From NCBI GenBank assembly GCA_035282925.1, contig DATEUW010000014.1:1-22905 (forward strand): DNA of 22,905 nt, written 5' to 3'. This document shows positions 7,046-13,987 of the stretch, piece by piece. The position numbers were made by a program, and so were the translations under genes. Source of the DNA: ASMP01 sp035282925 (lineage in GTDB: Archaea; Nanobdellota; Nanobdellia; Pacearchaeales; GW2011-AR1). Each line of letters begins with the position of its first letter. Positions within the stretch are counted from its first letter, which is position 1. The notes under the pieces are model-generated. The model worked only from the letters and a program-made list of their open reading frames with translations, was not told the origin of the DNA and did not search any database.

Positions 7046-7813
7046 ATGGAAGAAGAAATGAGTTATAATCTTCTTAGAAAAATTGGACTAACAGAGTCTG
7101 AAATAAAAGTTTATATAGCTCTCATTAGGTTAGGCACTTCTTCAAAAGGGAATCTTATCAAAGAATCTAAAATTGCTCCTTCAAAAATTTATGAAATAAC
7201 TGATAAATTAATTGATAAAGGGTTATGTAGTACTATCATAAAAAACGGAGTAAAACAATTTATGGGGGCTCCGCCAGTTAGAATTAGAGATTATCTTCGT
7301 AAAAAACAAGAAGAAATTCTACAAGAAGAAAAAGAATTAGAGAAGATTATACCAAAACTTCAATCACATTATGATAATATTCCAGAGAGTGTAAAAGTAG
7401 AAGTTTTTATAGGGTGGAAAGGAATGGAAACCGTTTATGTCAATCTTTTGGAGATGGCTAAAAAGAATGAGAAAGTTTATATTATCGGAGCAGGAACAGG
7501 TAAAGAAGAAAAAAAGTTAGATATGTTTTATACAAAACATGGAAGAATGGCATTCAAAAAAGGGCTTAAAATAAAAATAATTTTTAATGAAAGTGCGAGA
7601 AACTACGTAAAAAAGATTGAGAAAAATCTAAAGAAGACTTACAACAAAAGATTTCTTTTTGATTATACACCAACAGAGATATTAATTTTTATAGATATGA
7701 CTGCTATAATATTTAGGAGAGATGAGCCCATTACTATTCTAATTAAAGACAAAGGAACATCTGATTCATTTAGAAAATATTTTGAAGAATTGTGGAATAT
7801 CTCAAAAAGATAA
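7046..7813 (+). CDS. TrmB-family transcriptional regulator
   Basis: An N-terminal winged helix (about residues 5-75) carries the TrmB signature: LLRKIGLTESEIKVYIAL, then PSKIYEITDKLIDKGL for the recognition helix and wing. A coiled-coil linker follows (about 85-115, KKQEEILQEEKELEKIIPKL), then a C-terminal effector domain with PLD-like alternating strands (VEVFIGWKGMETVYVNLL, KVYIIGAG, ILIFIDMTAIIF). TrmB proteins are archaeal sugar- or metabolite-responsive repressors/activators; the ligand here cannot be read. At 255 residues it is shorter than sugar-binding TrmB proteins of about 340 and lacks their far C-terminal domain. The start is fixed by GAGGTGA four bases upstream. Codon use is strongly AT-biased relative to the core genes, hinting at acquisition. 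Confidence 0.88.
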   Translation: MEEEMSYNLLRKIGLTESEIKVYIALIRLGTSSKGNLIKESKIAPSKIYEITDKLIDKGLCSTIIKNGVKQFMGAPPVRIRDYLRKKQEEILQEEKELEKIIPKLQSHYDNIPESVKVEVFIGWKGMETVYVNLLEMAKKNEKVYIIGAGTGKEEKKLDMFYTKHGRMAFKKGLKIKIIFNESARNYVKKIEKNLKKTYNKRFLFDYTPTEILIFIDMTAIIFRRDEPITILIKDKGTSDSFRKYFEELWNISKR

Positions 7814-7867
7814 TAGCCTTATTAGGTCCGACTACCTATTTGGGAGTTTTAAATTCTAAATTCGTTT

Positions 7868-8440
7868 CTAATTCTGAAGACTTTTCTCCAGAGCCTGGTA
7901 TTCGTGGAGTTTTCCGAGCTTTTTATACAGCTCGAGGAGTTTTTCCTTGATTCCCACCCTTTCAGTTTCAGAGAGCCTCATTTCCAGAATTTTTTCATAG
8001 AATCTTGCTGCCTGGTTCCTCCTTAATTCTGCCTCGCAAATCTTTGCCTGTTCCTTGTAAAAAATCTTTACCGAGATTCTTATTTCCTCCTGCTCCCTGG
8101 AATTTGCCTGAGCCATCGCCTTTTTCATGGCCTGCTCCACCCTGTCGAAAGCCCCCAATTCTGCATAGAGCTCTGTCTCCTTCATGTAATGCTTTATCTT
8201 TTCCGTGAAAGCTATTGAAAGTCCTGCGGTATTGTCGTACATCTTTGCAGCCTCGTTCAGCATCCTGGCTTTTTCGTAAAGAGCCGCGAGTTTCAGAAAA
8301 ACGAACTTCTTCGTCTCAAGGGCCACAGGCTCTTTCAGAAATCTGCCCAGGTGGTCTATCTGGACATAATCTCCTTTCCCCTGAAGAAACTGCTCAATCT
8401 CTGATTTTGTCATTCCCGGCTTTAATGTATCTCTTAACAT
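7868..8440 (-). CDS. all-helical TPR-like protein (190 aa)
   Basis: The sequence is a chain of amphipathic helices of 12-18 residues with TPR-like spacing (LAALYEKARMLNEAAKMYDN, AQICEAELRRNQAARFYEKI-type segments with A/Y/G at packing positions). The N-terminal 35 residues look like a separate short module (GMTKSEIEQFLQGKGDYVQI). There is no signal peptide or membrane segment. Such proteins usually scaffold protein-protein contacts, but the partner is unknown. The ATG at 8440 has a TATA box centred about 25 nt upstream as part of a 19-bp element (8464-8482). The same element stands at the same distance from the next gene, so the two are probably co-regulated. It is convergent with trmB. Confidence 0.65.
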   Translation of the reverse strand: MLRDTLKPGMTKSEIEQFLQGKGDYVQIDHLGRFLKEPVALETKKFVFLKLAALYEKARMLNEAAKMYDNTAGLSIAFTEKIKHYMKETELYAELGAFDRVEQAMKKAMAQANSREQEEIRISVKIFYKEQAKICEAELRRNQAARFYEKILEMRLSETERVGIKEKLLELYKKLGKLHEYQALEKSLQN

Positions 8441-8463
8441 ACAAAGAATAATCTGTATGAGTA

Positions 8464-8482
8464 TTTAAGAATTATTGTGGAA
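8464..8482 (-). promoter_or_regulatory. promoter element, copy 1 of a 19-bp repeat
   Basis: On the reverse strand this reads TTCCACAATAATTCTTAAA, identical to 8857-8875. Its proximal end is the TATA-like box, beginning 24 nt upstream of the start codon at 8440. The identity continues upstream of the TATA box, where a BRE or regulator site would be. Confidence 0.65.
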
Positions 8483-8494
8483 TCTTGGAATCAT

Positions 8495-8833
8495 TCAGTT
8501 TTTTTTCTTATAGAGATCCTCTTTCTTCATCTTGTAGAACTGACATTCTGCACATGCAACAAGCTGATTCTCAATTCTTTCTTCCTGCTTATTTCTCTGT
8601 TCCCAAGAAACATACAAGGGAACCATATCATCAGAAACAACACCCAATCTAACAGCTTCAACATACTGATCTTCATAACGAACCTTAATGGTTAAAGGAT
8701 AATATTTTCCAGATTTCATGACATCTGGTTGCGAACAGCAGTACTCTATTATTACATTATCATCTCCACATTGGGCAAGAACAGCGTGGGCACATGTATC
8801 AAATTTTAATGTTCCAAATCTTTCATCAGACAT
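8495..8833 (-). CDS. cysteine-containing small protein of unknown function (112 aa)
   Basis: The family is not recognised. The protein is soluble, with six cysteines: C14, C22, C32 and C33 near the N-terminus and a C-x2-C pair (C94, C97) near the C-terminus. This spacing could bind zinc or another metal; His16 could also take part. The middle is beta-rich (YYPLTIKVRYEDQYVEAVRLGVV is visible in parts), and the tail is strongly basic. It has no signal peptide, so a cytoplasmic metal site is more likely than disulfides. The start at 8833 is supported by the 19-bp promoter element at 8857-8875, placed 24 nt upstream exactly as for the neighbouring TPR-like gene. Confidence 0.58.
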   Translation of the reverse strand: MSDERFGTLKFDTCAHAVLAQCGDDNVIIEYCCSQPDVMKSGKYYPLTIKVRYEDQYVEAVRLGVVSDDMVPLYVSWEQRNKQEERIENQLVACAECQFYKMKKEDLYKKKN

Positions 8834-8856
8834 GGAATTTGCAGTTTCTTTCTATT

Positions 8857-8875
8857 TTTAAGAATTATTGTGGAA
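8857..8875 (-). promoter_or_regulatory. promoter element, copy 2 of the 19-bp repeat
   Basis: Identical on the reverse strand to 8464-8482, and again beginning 24 nt before the start codon (8833). Flanking bases diverge at once on both sides, so only the promoter element is conserved between the two genes. Confidence 0.65.
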
Positions 8876-8954
8876 GCTACAATAATAAAAAAGATTACTT
8901 AAATGTGGTTAAAAGACAGAAAAATTTATAAGACAATAAGAATAATTGCTTTTT

Positions 8955-9227
8955 ATGAGGAAAAATTTAAATTTGGAGGCAAGATCGCTCATTGATCATT
9001 TTGTCCAGAATCTAGGAGTTAAAGAGAGGGGTATTGCATTAAGATATATTACCTTGTCAAATGGTTCAAATCACCAGCTAGAACTCGCAAGGCTTCAGAT
9101 TCAATATGGAGATAAACTAAGAAAAGTTTCAGATCAAATAGAAGCCCTGAGAAGAAAGATAGATTGCGAATATGGTATCCTTCAAAGAGGATTACAGGAA
9201 GAATTAGAGCAGCGAATCCATCAATAA
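8955..9227 (+). CDS. small coiled-coil protein of unknown function (90 aa)
   Basis: The family is not recognised. Residues 1-35 are a short mixed region, and the remainder from about residue 36 is one long, highly charged helix with heptad-like Leu/Ile spacing (LELARLQIQYGDKLRKV, then IEALRRKIDCEYGILQ). This predicts a dimeric coiled coil. There is one cysteine and no membrane segment. A TTG at 8946 is possible, but the ATG at 8955 sits 27 nt from a TATA box centred at 8928, which fits the leaderless pattern and fixes the start. ATTACTTAAA occurs 61 nt before this start and again 60 nt before the next gene, so the two may share control. Confidence 0.55.
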   Translation: MRKNLNLEARSLIDHFVQNLGVKERGIALRYITLSNGSNHQLELARLQIQYGDKLRKVSDQIEALRRKIDCEYGILQRGLQEELEQRIHQ

Positions 9228-9292
9228 ATAAAATTACTTAAAAGTAACTACAATACGGAAATATTTATAAATTCCTTGTACCAGCTAAAAGC

Positions 9293-9682
9293 ATGTTAAG
9301 AAAAAGCGTTGGAATCGGACTACTTACTTTAGGATTATCTGGATATTTGGGCGGTATTTCTATGCAGCATTATTACGGACAAAAACAAGCTAATTTACCT
9401 AAGGAGGTACATAGAGTCTATGAAATAAGGGGTGAATTGGATAAACCGATTACAGCAAGAAAAATCTTAGAATCTCGAACAATTGAGCATTACGAAACTC
9501 TTCAAAAAGAACTTAAATACTTAATGTCACAAGAAGAAGTCACAAAAAATGTAAATGCTTATGAAAGATACGACAAATATAGAGGATATATTCCTATTGT
9601 AGTAATACCATCTATTCTTATGACTCTTGCAGGTATGATTACACTACCATCATTTCCATTCATTAAAATTAAAAAGAATTAA
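9293..9682 (+). CDS. small membrane protein with two hydrophobic segments (129 aa)
   Basis: The family is not recognised. An N-terminal hydrophobic helix (about residues 5-24, SVGIGLLTLGLSGYLGGISM) and a second near the C-terminus (about 99-122, IPIVVIPSILMTLAGMITL) flank a charged, helical central domain of about 70 residues rich in Glu, Lys and Tyr. The short basic tail (IKIKKN) suggests both ends may face the cytoplasm with the central domain outside, but topology is a guess. The ATG at 9293 is 27 nt after the centre of a TATA box (9262-9270), so the mRNA is probably leaderless. An inverted repeat TTACTT-AA-AAGTAA lies at 9235-9248, a possible operator. It is convergent with tuf. Confidence 0.57.
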   Translation: MLRKSVGIGLLTLGLSGYLGGISMQHYYGQKQANLPKEVHRVYEIRGELDKPITARKILESRTIEHYETLQKELKYLMSQEEVTKNVNAYERYDKYRGYIPIVVIPSILMTLAGMITLPSFPFIKIKKN

Positions 9683-9694
9683 TTCTTCTTCCAG

Positions 9695-9736
9695 CGTTTT
9701 CATGAAATAAAACGATGTAGAAAAACTTTAGTTTTT
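9695..9736. terminator. two short hairpins between convergent genes
   Basis: CGTTTT (9695-9700) pairs with AAAACG (9709-9714). AAAAACT (9721-9727) pairs with AGTTTTT (9730-9736) and spans the tuf stop codon. Read leftward, the second gives a small A-U-rich hairpin ending in T residues, a plausible transcript end. Archaeal termination depends mainly on T-runs, so this is tentative. Confidence 0.35.
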
Positions 9737-11014
9737 CTTCTTAACAATCTCGGTGCAGATTCCTGCTGCGACCGTTGAGCCTGCGTCCCTCACAGCGAAA
9801 CGGCTCATATATGCATTTTCCTTCTGGGTTTCCAGGCAGAGATTTCCCTGGGGCTTTATCCTCACTTTTGCAGAATCGCCGTTTTTCAGGAAATCAGGGC
9901 TTTTCTTTATTACTTCTCCTGTTCTTGGGTCAATCTGCTCAATCAATTCCACGAACTGGCATGGAACCTGTGCGGTGTGAACATGGAAAACAGGAGTGTA
10001 TCCTTTTGCCAGAACTGTCGGATGGTTGATAACTGTTACAGTTGCTATAAATTCCTCAACAACTTTTGATGGCCTTGCAGCCTCGCAGATAACATCGCCA
10101 CGCGCAATATCCTTTTTTCCAACTCCACGTATGTTGATTCCTACATTGTCCCCTGCAAGAGCCTCTGGAAGAGTTTCATGATGCATCTCTATTGTTTTGA
10201 TTTCTCCTTCAACTCCTTTTCCGGTTCTTCCAGGCAATACTATTACTTTTTGGCCTACCTTCATTGTCCCTGTTTCTATTTTTCCAACAGGAACTGTCCC
10301 TATACCTGTAATTTCATAAACATCCTGGACAGGCATTCTCATAGGCAAATCTGTAGGAAGCTTTGGCTGGGGAAACTGGTCAAACTGCTCAAGAATAGTT
10401 GGTCCTTTATACCATGGCATCTTGTCAGATTTCTTTGCAACATTATCTCCTTTCAATCCAGCGCAGGCGATGAAAGGAGTTGTCTCGAGATTTATTCCCA
10501 CGCCCTGAAGCAATTTTCCTACTTCCTCCTTGACTTTGTTGAACCTGTCTTCCTTGTAATCAACAGCATCCATCTTGTTTATGGCTACTGCAACATTTCT
10601 GACGCCCATTGTCCTCAAAAGCCACAGGTGCTCTGTTGTCTGGGGCTGAACTCCTGCAGGAGCGGCAATTACGAGGAAAGCGCTGTCTGCCTGGCTTGCC
10701 CCTGTAATCATGTTTTTGACAAAGTCCCTGTGCCCTGGCGCATCAATAATAGTTATCTGATATTTTTGCGTGAGTATCTTCCTGTAAGCCAGGTCTATTG
10801 TTACACCCCTCTCCCTCTCTTCTTTTATCTTATCCATGACATAAGCGAATTCGAAACCGATTTTTCCGTGTTTTTCAGCTTCCTGCCTCAGCTTTGTCAT
10901 TTCCTGTTCAGAAACAGCGCCTGTATCAAAAAGCATTCTTCCGACTATTGTTGATTTCCCCGCATCGACGTGTCCGACAAAGATCACGTTCATATTTGGT
11001 TTTTCTTTAGCCAT
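9728..11014 (-). CDS. tuf: translation elongation factor EF-1A
   Basis: This GTPase delivers aminoacyl-tRNA to the ribosomal A site. It has 428 residues, normal for archaeal EF-1A. P-loop GHVDAGKS is at 14-21, switch II DAPGHRDF begins at 91, and NKMD is at 146-149. Domains 2 and 3 follow with typical archaeal blocks (GIGTVPVGKIETGTMKVGQ, then HVHTAQVPCQF). All key residues look intact. The clearest TATA box (reverse strand, about 11069-11080) lies about 60 nt upstream, implying a leader of about 34 nt, with a weaker match near 11037-11047. This is unlike the leaderless genes around it. In many archaea rps10 follows tuf directly; here a convergent membrane-protein gene follows instead. Confidence 0.97.
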   Translation of the reverse strand: MAKEKPNMNVIFVGHVDAGKSTIVGRMLFDTGAVSEQEMTKLRQEAEKHGKIGFEFAYVMDKIKEERERGVTIDLAYRKILTQKYQITIIDAPGHRDFVKNMITGASQADSAFLVIAAPAGVQPQTTEHLWLLRTMGVRNVAVAINKMDAVDYKEDRFNKVKEEVGKLLQGVGINLETTPFIACAGLKGDNVAKKSDKMPWYKGPTILEQFDQFPQPKLPTDLPMRMPVQDVYEITGIGTVPVGKIETGTMKVGQKVIVLPGRTGKGVEGEIKTIEMHHETLPEALAGDNVGINIRGVGKKDIARGDVICEAARPSKVVEEFIATVTVINHPTVLAKGYTPVFHVHTAQVPCQFVELIEQIDPRTGEVIKKSPDFLKNGDSAKVRIKPQGNLCLETQKENAYMSRFAVRDAGSTVAAGICTEIVKKKN

Positions 11015-11095
11015 GTTTGTTTGAAAATTTTCGTGAGAAAATTTTAGTAATAGAGTAAAAAAATTTACATTTAAAAATGTTTTGTTTTAAGGATT

Positions 11096-11656
11096 TTAAA
11101 AATACCCTCTCTTCTGGAGCTTTTCCATCAGAAAAATGCTTGCATCACCGATGAAATAACCGAGAATAAGCCCTGTTATTACATCGCTCAAGTAATGCAT
11201 TCCAAGATAAACCCTCGAAAACATGATTAAGATTGTGACAGCTATCCAAGCCCATAGCAATATTCTGTTAAATTCAAAAAATCTCATCACAGAAGCAGAT
11301 GCTGTCGAATGCCCGCTCGGGAAACTTCTGTTTATACCAGTTTCCCCAAGGTCTGGAAAATCAAATTTCGTAAAAGGTCTTGGTCTTGCAACAATGACTT
11401 TAATAAAGTAAGTTACTCCGAGATAAAATATGAATGTTAAAATTAATGGCAAAATCATTTTTTTCTGTTTAAACATCAACATTATAATTAATACAAATGC
11501 AAATAATACATAACTTTCAATACCATGAATAAAAATTGCTATGTCATCAAAAAATCCTATTCTGTTATTCACAAAAAAACCAGCCACGCTATTCTCAAGG
11601 AAAAAAGAGATTATTAATAATGCCAGCCCTATTAAATAAAAATAAATTTTATTCAT
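11096..11656 (-). CDS. PAP2-family membrane phosphatase
   Basis: Integral membrane protein of 186 residues with about five to six hydrophobic helices. All three PAP2 phosphatase motifs are intact: K-x6-R-P (K86 to P94), PSGH (113-116) and S-R-x5-H-x3-D (S147, R148, H154, D158). The family dephosphorylates lipid phosphates such as polyprenyl diphosphates or phosphatidic acid at the outer membrane face. In archaea a dolichyl/polyprenyl diphosphate recycled during glycosylation is a plausible substrate, but it cannot be assigned here. The ATG at 11656 is 26 nt after a TATA box centred at 11682, so it has its own leaderless promoter. It lies between fusA and tuf, splitting a pair that is often adjacent. 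Confidence 0.9.
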   Translation of the reverse strand: MNKIYFYLIGLALLIISFFLENSVAGFFVNNRIGFFDDIAIFIHGIESYVLFAFVLIIMLMFKQKKMILPLILTFIFYLGVTYFIKVIVARPRPFTKFDFPDLGETGINRSFPSGHSTASASVMRFFEFNRILLWAWIAVTILIMFSRVYLGMHYLSDVITGLILGYFIGDASIFLMEKLQKRGYF

Positions 11657-11709
11657 GAAATAAAATGGAAAATTAATTATATAAATATGATGATATGTGC
11701 AAAAATTAG

Positions 11710-13899
11710 TTACTGATTTTCCGCCAAGCCCTTTCTTTTTCTTATTTTCCTGATGACATCTTTCTGGAGGCTTGCAGGAACTTTTTCGAAACTCTGGTCT
11801 AGCAATGAGCTAGTTCCCCTGCCTTCTGTGGCGCTTCTTAAATCGCTGCTCCACCCAATCATCTCTGCGACAGGAAGCTTTGTTTTCATGTCTGCATGGC
11901 CTTCTGCATGCTTCACTTCAAGAAGCTGCCCGCGCTTGCTGCCGACGAGCTTTGTGACAGCGCTGAGGAATTTGTCAGGCATTTCAAAAAGATAAGTCTG
12001 CAGCGGCTCCAGGATATAGGAATTTGCATTTTTCATCGCCTCTGTTATTGATTCCCTGATAGCAGGATAAACCTGTGCAGGGCCTCTGTGGATTGCATCT
12101 TCGTGAAGCCTTATGTCTGTGAGAGAGACTTTCATTTTCATGCAGGGCTCTCTGGCCATCGGCCCCTTGTCCATGACCATCTCGAAGGCATCCAGGACCA
12201 TATCGAGAACTTCCCCTATATGGACTTCCCCGCGGGTTTCATCCATGAAGACATTTCCTTTATAGACATCCCTGACATCCCTTATCGAATCACCTGTCCA
12301 GCCGAGCTTTGAGAGAACATCAAAAATGTCCTGGCTTTTTTTCTTGATCCTTCCCCCACGCAATTCTCCGGATTTTATTGCCGCGTAAACATCATCTTCC
12401 AGGGGTTTGACTTGTATGTAGAAGCTGTTGTGCTTGTTCGGGCTTCTTCCCTCTACAGAAGTGGATTCTTTTCCCACAGTCTCCCTGTAGACTATTATCG
12501 GCTCAGAGGTTTTGACATCAAGCCCTTTTTCTGTCTTTATCCTGTTTTCAATTATTTCGAGATGAAGCTCGCCCATTCCGCTCATCAAACTCTCGCCAGT
12601 CTGCTCGTTGATTTCTATCTTTATCGAAGGGTCTTCCTTGGCGACTTTCTTCAGTATCTCTACCAGTTTCGGCAAGTCTGCGGTCTTTTTTACTTCAATC
12701 GCCTTTGTTATGACAGGCTCGAATATATGCTTCAGTTCTTCAAACGCTGTCTCTGGTTCCAGGGTTATGGTTTCTCCTGCCTCCCCTGTCACGCCAGATA
12801 TCGCAAGGACATTTCCTGCCCCGATTTCTTCTACCTGTTCCGGCTTTACCCCGTTGTAAACAAAAAGCTGCTGTATCTTCTGTTTTTTCTTTGCGAGATT
12901 GAGGTAAACTTCTGAACCGGCAGTCAATGTCCCTGAGAATAATCTTCCAGCTGAAATTTCTTTCCCGCTTCTCGGATCAATGACAATCCTCGTAATAACG
13001 AAAGCAACTTTCCCATGAGGATCGCAATGCAACAGGCTTTTTCCGAAGTCAGAATCAAGTTCTCCGTGCCAGATTTTTGGAATCCTGTACTTCTGGGCCT
13101 CGATAGGATTCGGAAGATGCTTTACAACCATGTCAAGAAGAACCTCATAAAGAGGGGCATTTTTCCAGACCCAGGCTTTTTTTTCCTCCTCGCTCATTTC
13201 ATAAAGCTTGGCTATGTCCTTGAATTTGATTCCCTTTTTCTCCATGAAAGGCACAGAAAGCGCCCAGTTTTCACGAGCAGAACCGAAGGCGACGCTTCCA
13301 TCTTTTATATCCACGAGCCATTTTTCCCCGAACTCTTTCTCTGCAATTTTTTTTATCAAATCATTGAACTCATGGAAAATCTTAATAAAACGCTGCTGCA
13401 TCTGATCGGGAGTCAGCTTCAATTCTTTAAACAGCCTGTCAACTTTGTTTATGAACAAGATAGGCTTAACCCTTTCTCTTAGCGCCTGTTTTATCACTGT
13501 TTCTGTCTGCGGCATTATACCCTCAACAGCATCCACAAGGACAACAGTTCCGTCGATGGCTCTCATGGCCCTCGTGACATTCCCTGAAAAATCGACGTGC
13601 CCGGGAGTGTCAATCAGATTAATCAGATATTCCTGGCTATGGAAATTGTGGACCATGGAGACATTTGCGGCATCAACCGTCATCAGCCTTTCCTGCTCGT
13701 CTGCGTGCTGCCATGTCGCCATCCCCTGTTCAAGGCTTCCTGCAGCCTTTGCAGCCATGTGGCCTGATGCAGCCAGAAGGTTGTCTGTAAGGGCTGTTTT
13801 TCCATGGTGGATGTGTGCAGAGGTTGCAATATTACGAATATGTTTCTGATTCTTGCTCAGCCTTTTTATTTTCTCGAACTGCGTCTCTTTTTCAGCCAT
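11710..13899 (-). CDS. fusA: translation elongation factor EF-2
   Basis: This GTPase drives translocation on the ribosome. From the ATG at 13899 it has 729 residues, normal for archaeal EF-2. The frame is open upstream to 14094, but that extension contains the promoter and overlaps the divergent gene. The P-loop reads AHIHHGKT at 28-35, with His31 where nearly all EF-2/EF-G have Asp. Switch II (DTPGHVDF) and NKVD are normal. The diphthamide-acceptor histidine is retained as His604 in LHEDAIHRGPAQ. The C-terminus ends in RKIRKRKGL. A TATA box centred near 13929 is about 30 nt before the start. The P-loop change was confirmed in the codons (CAC at 13807-13809). Confidence 0.97.
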   Translation of the reverse strand: MAEKETQFEKIKRLSKNQKHIRNIATSAHIHHGKTALTDNLLAASGHMAAKAAGSLEQGMATWQHADEQERLMTVDAANVSMVHNFHSQEYLINLIDTPGHVDFSGNVTRAMRAIDGTVVLVDAVEGIMPQTETVIKQALRERVKPILFINKVDRLFKELKLTPDQMQQRFIKIFHEFNDLIKKIAEKEFGEKWLVDIKDGSVAFGSARENWALSVPFMEKKGIKFKDIAKLYEMSEEEKKAWVWKNAPLYEVLLDMVVKHLPNPIEAQKYRIPKIWHGELDSDFGKSLLHCDPHGKVAFVITRIVIDPRSGKEISAGRLFSGTLTAGSEVYLNLAKKKQKIQQLFVYNGVKPEQVEEIGAGNVLAISGVTGEAGETITLEPETAFEELKHIFEPVITKAIEVKKTADLPKLVEILKKVAKEDPSIKIEINEQTGESLMSGMGELHLEIIENRIKTEKGLDVKTSEPIIVYRETVGKESTSVEGRSPNKHNSFYIQVKPLEDDVYAAIKSGELRGGRIKKKSQDIFDVLSKLGWTGDSIRDVRDVYKGNVFMDETRGEVHIGEVLDMVLDAFEMVMDKGPMAREPCMKMKVSLTDIRLHEDAIHRGPAQVYPAIRESITEAMKNANSYILEPLQTYLFEMPDKFLSAVTKLVGSKRGQLLEVKHAEGHADMKTKLPVAEMIGWSSDLRSATEGRGTSSLLDQSFEKVPASLQKDVIRKIRKRKGLAENQ

Positions 13900-13987
13900 G
13901 AATAATAGAGATTTGTAAAAATAGTTTATAAAGTTTCTCGTAAAATTTTTTGATAAGATATAAAAACTGGCTTTGACTTTTTTCATA
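13900..13987. promoter_or_regulatory. divergent promoters of fusA and the saccharopine-dehydrogenase-like gene
   Basis: Leftward, TTTATAAAG-type sequence is centred near 13929, about 30 nt before fusA. Rightward, AGATATAAAAA at 13956-13966 is centred 27 nt before the ATG at 13988. Both imply very short or absent leaders. No ribosome-binding site is seen on either side. Confidence 0.65.

Noticed and set aside
6319..7832. GTCCGA near 6319, 6339 and 7827 as attachment-site repeats around the TrmB module
   Set aside because: Only six bases match and the flanks diverge. No integrase or tRNA gene is present.
12088..12312. Long opposite-strand open frames within fusA, tuf and rpoA
   Set aside because: They are shadows of strongly conserved genes, with no promoter or start context of their own.
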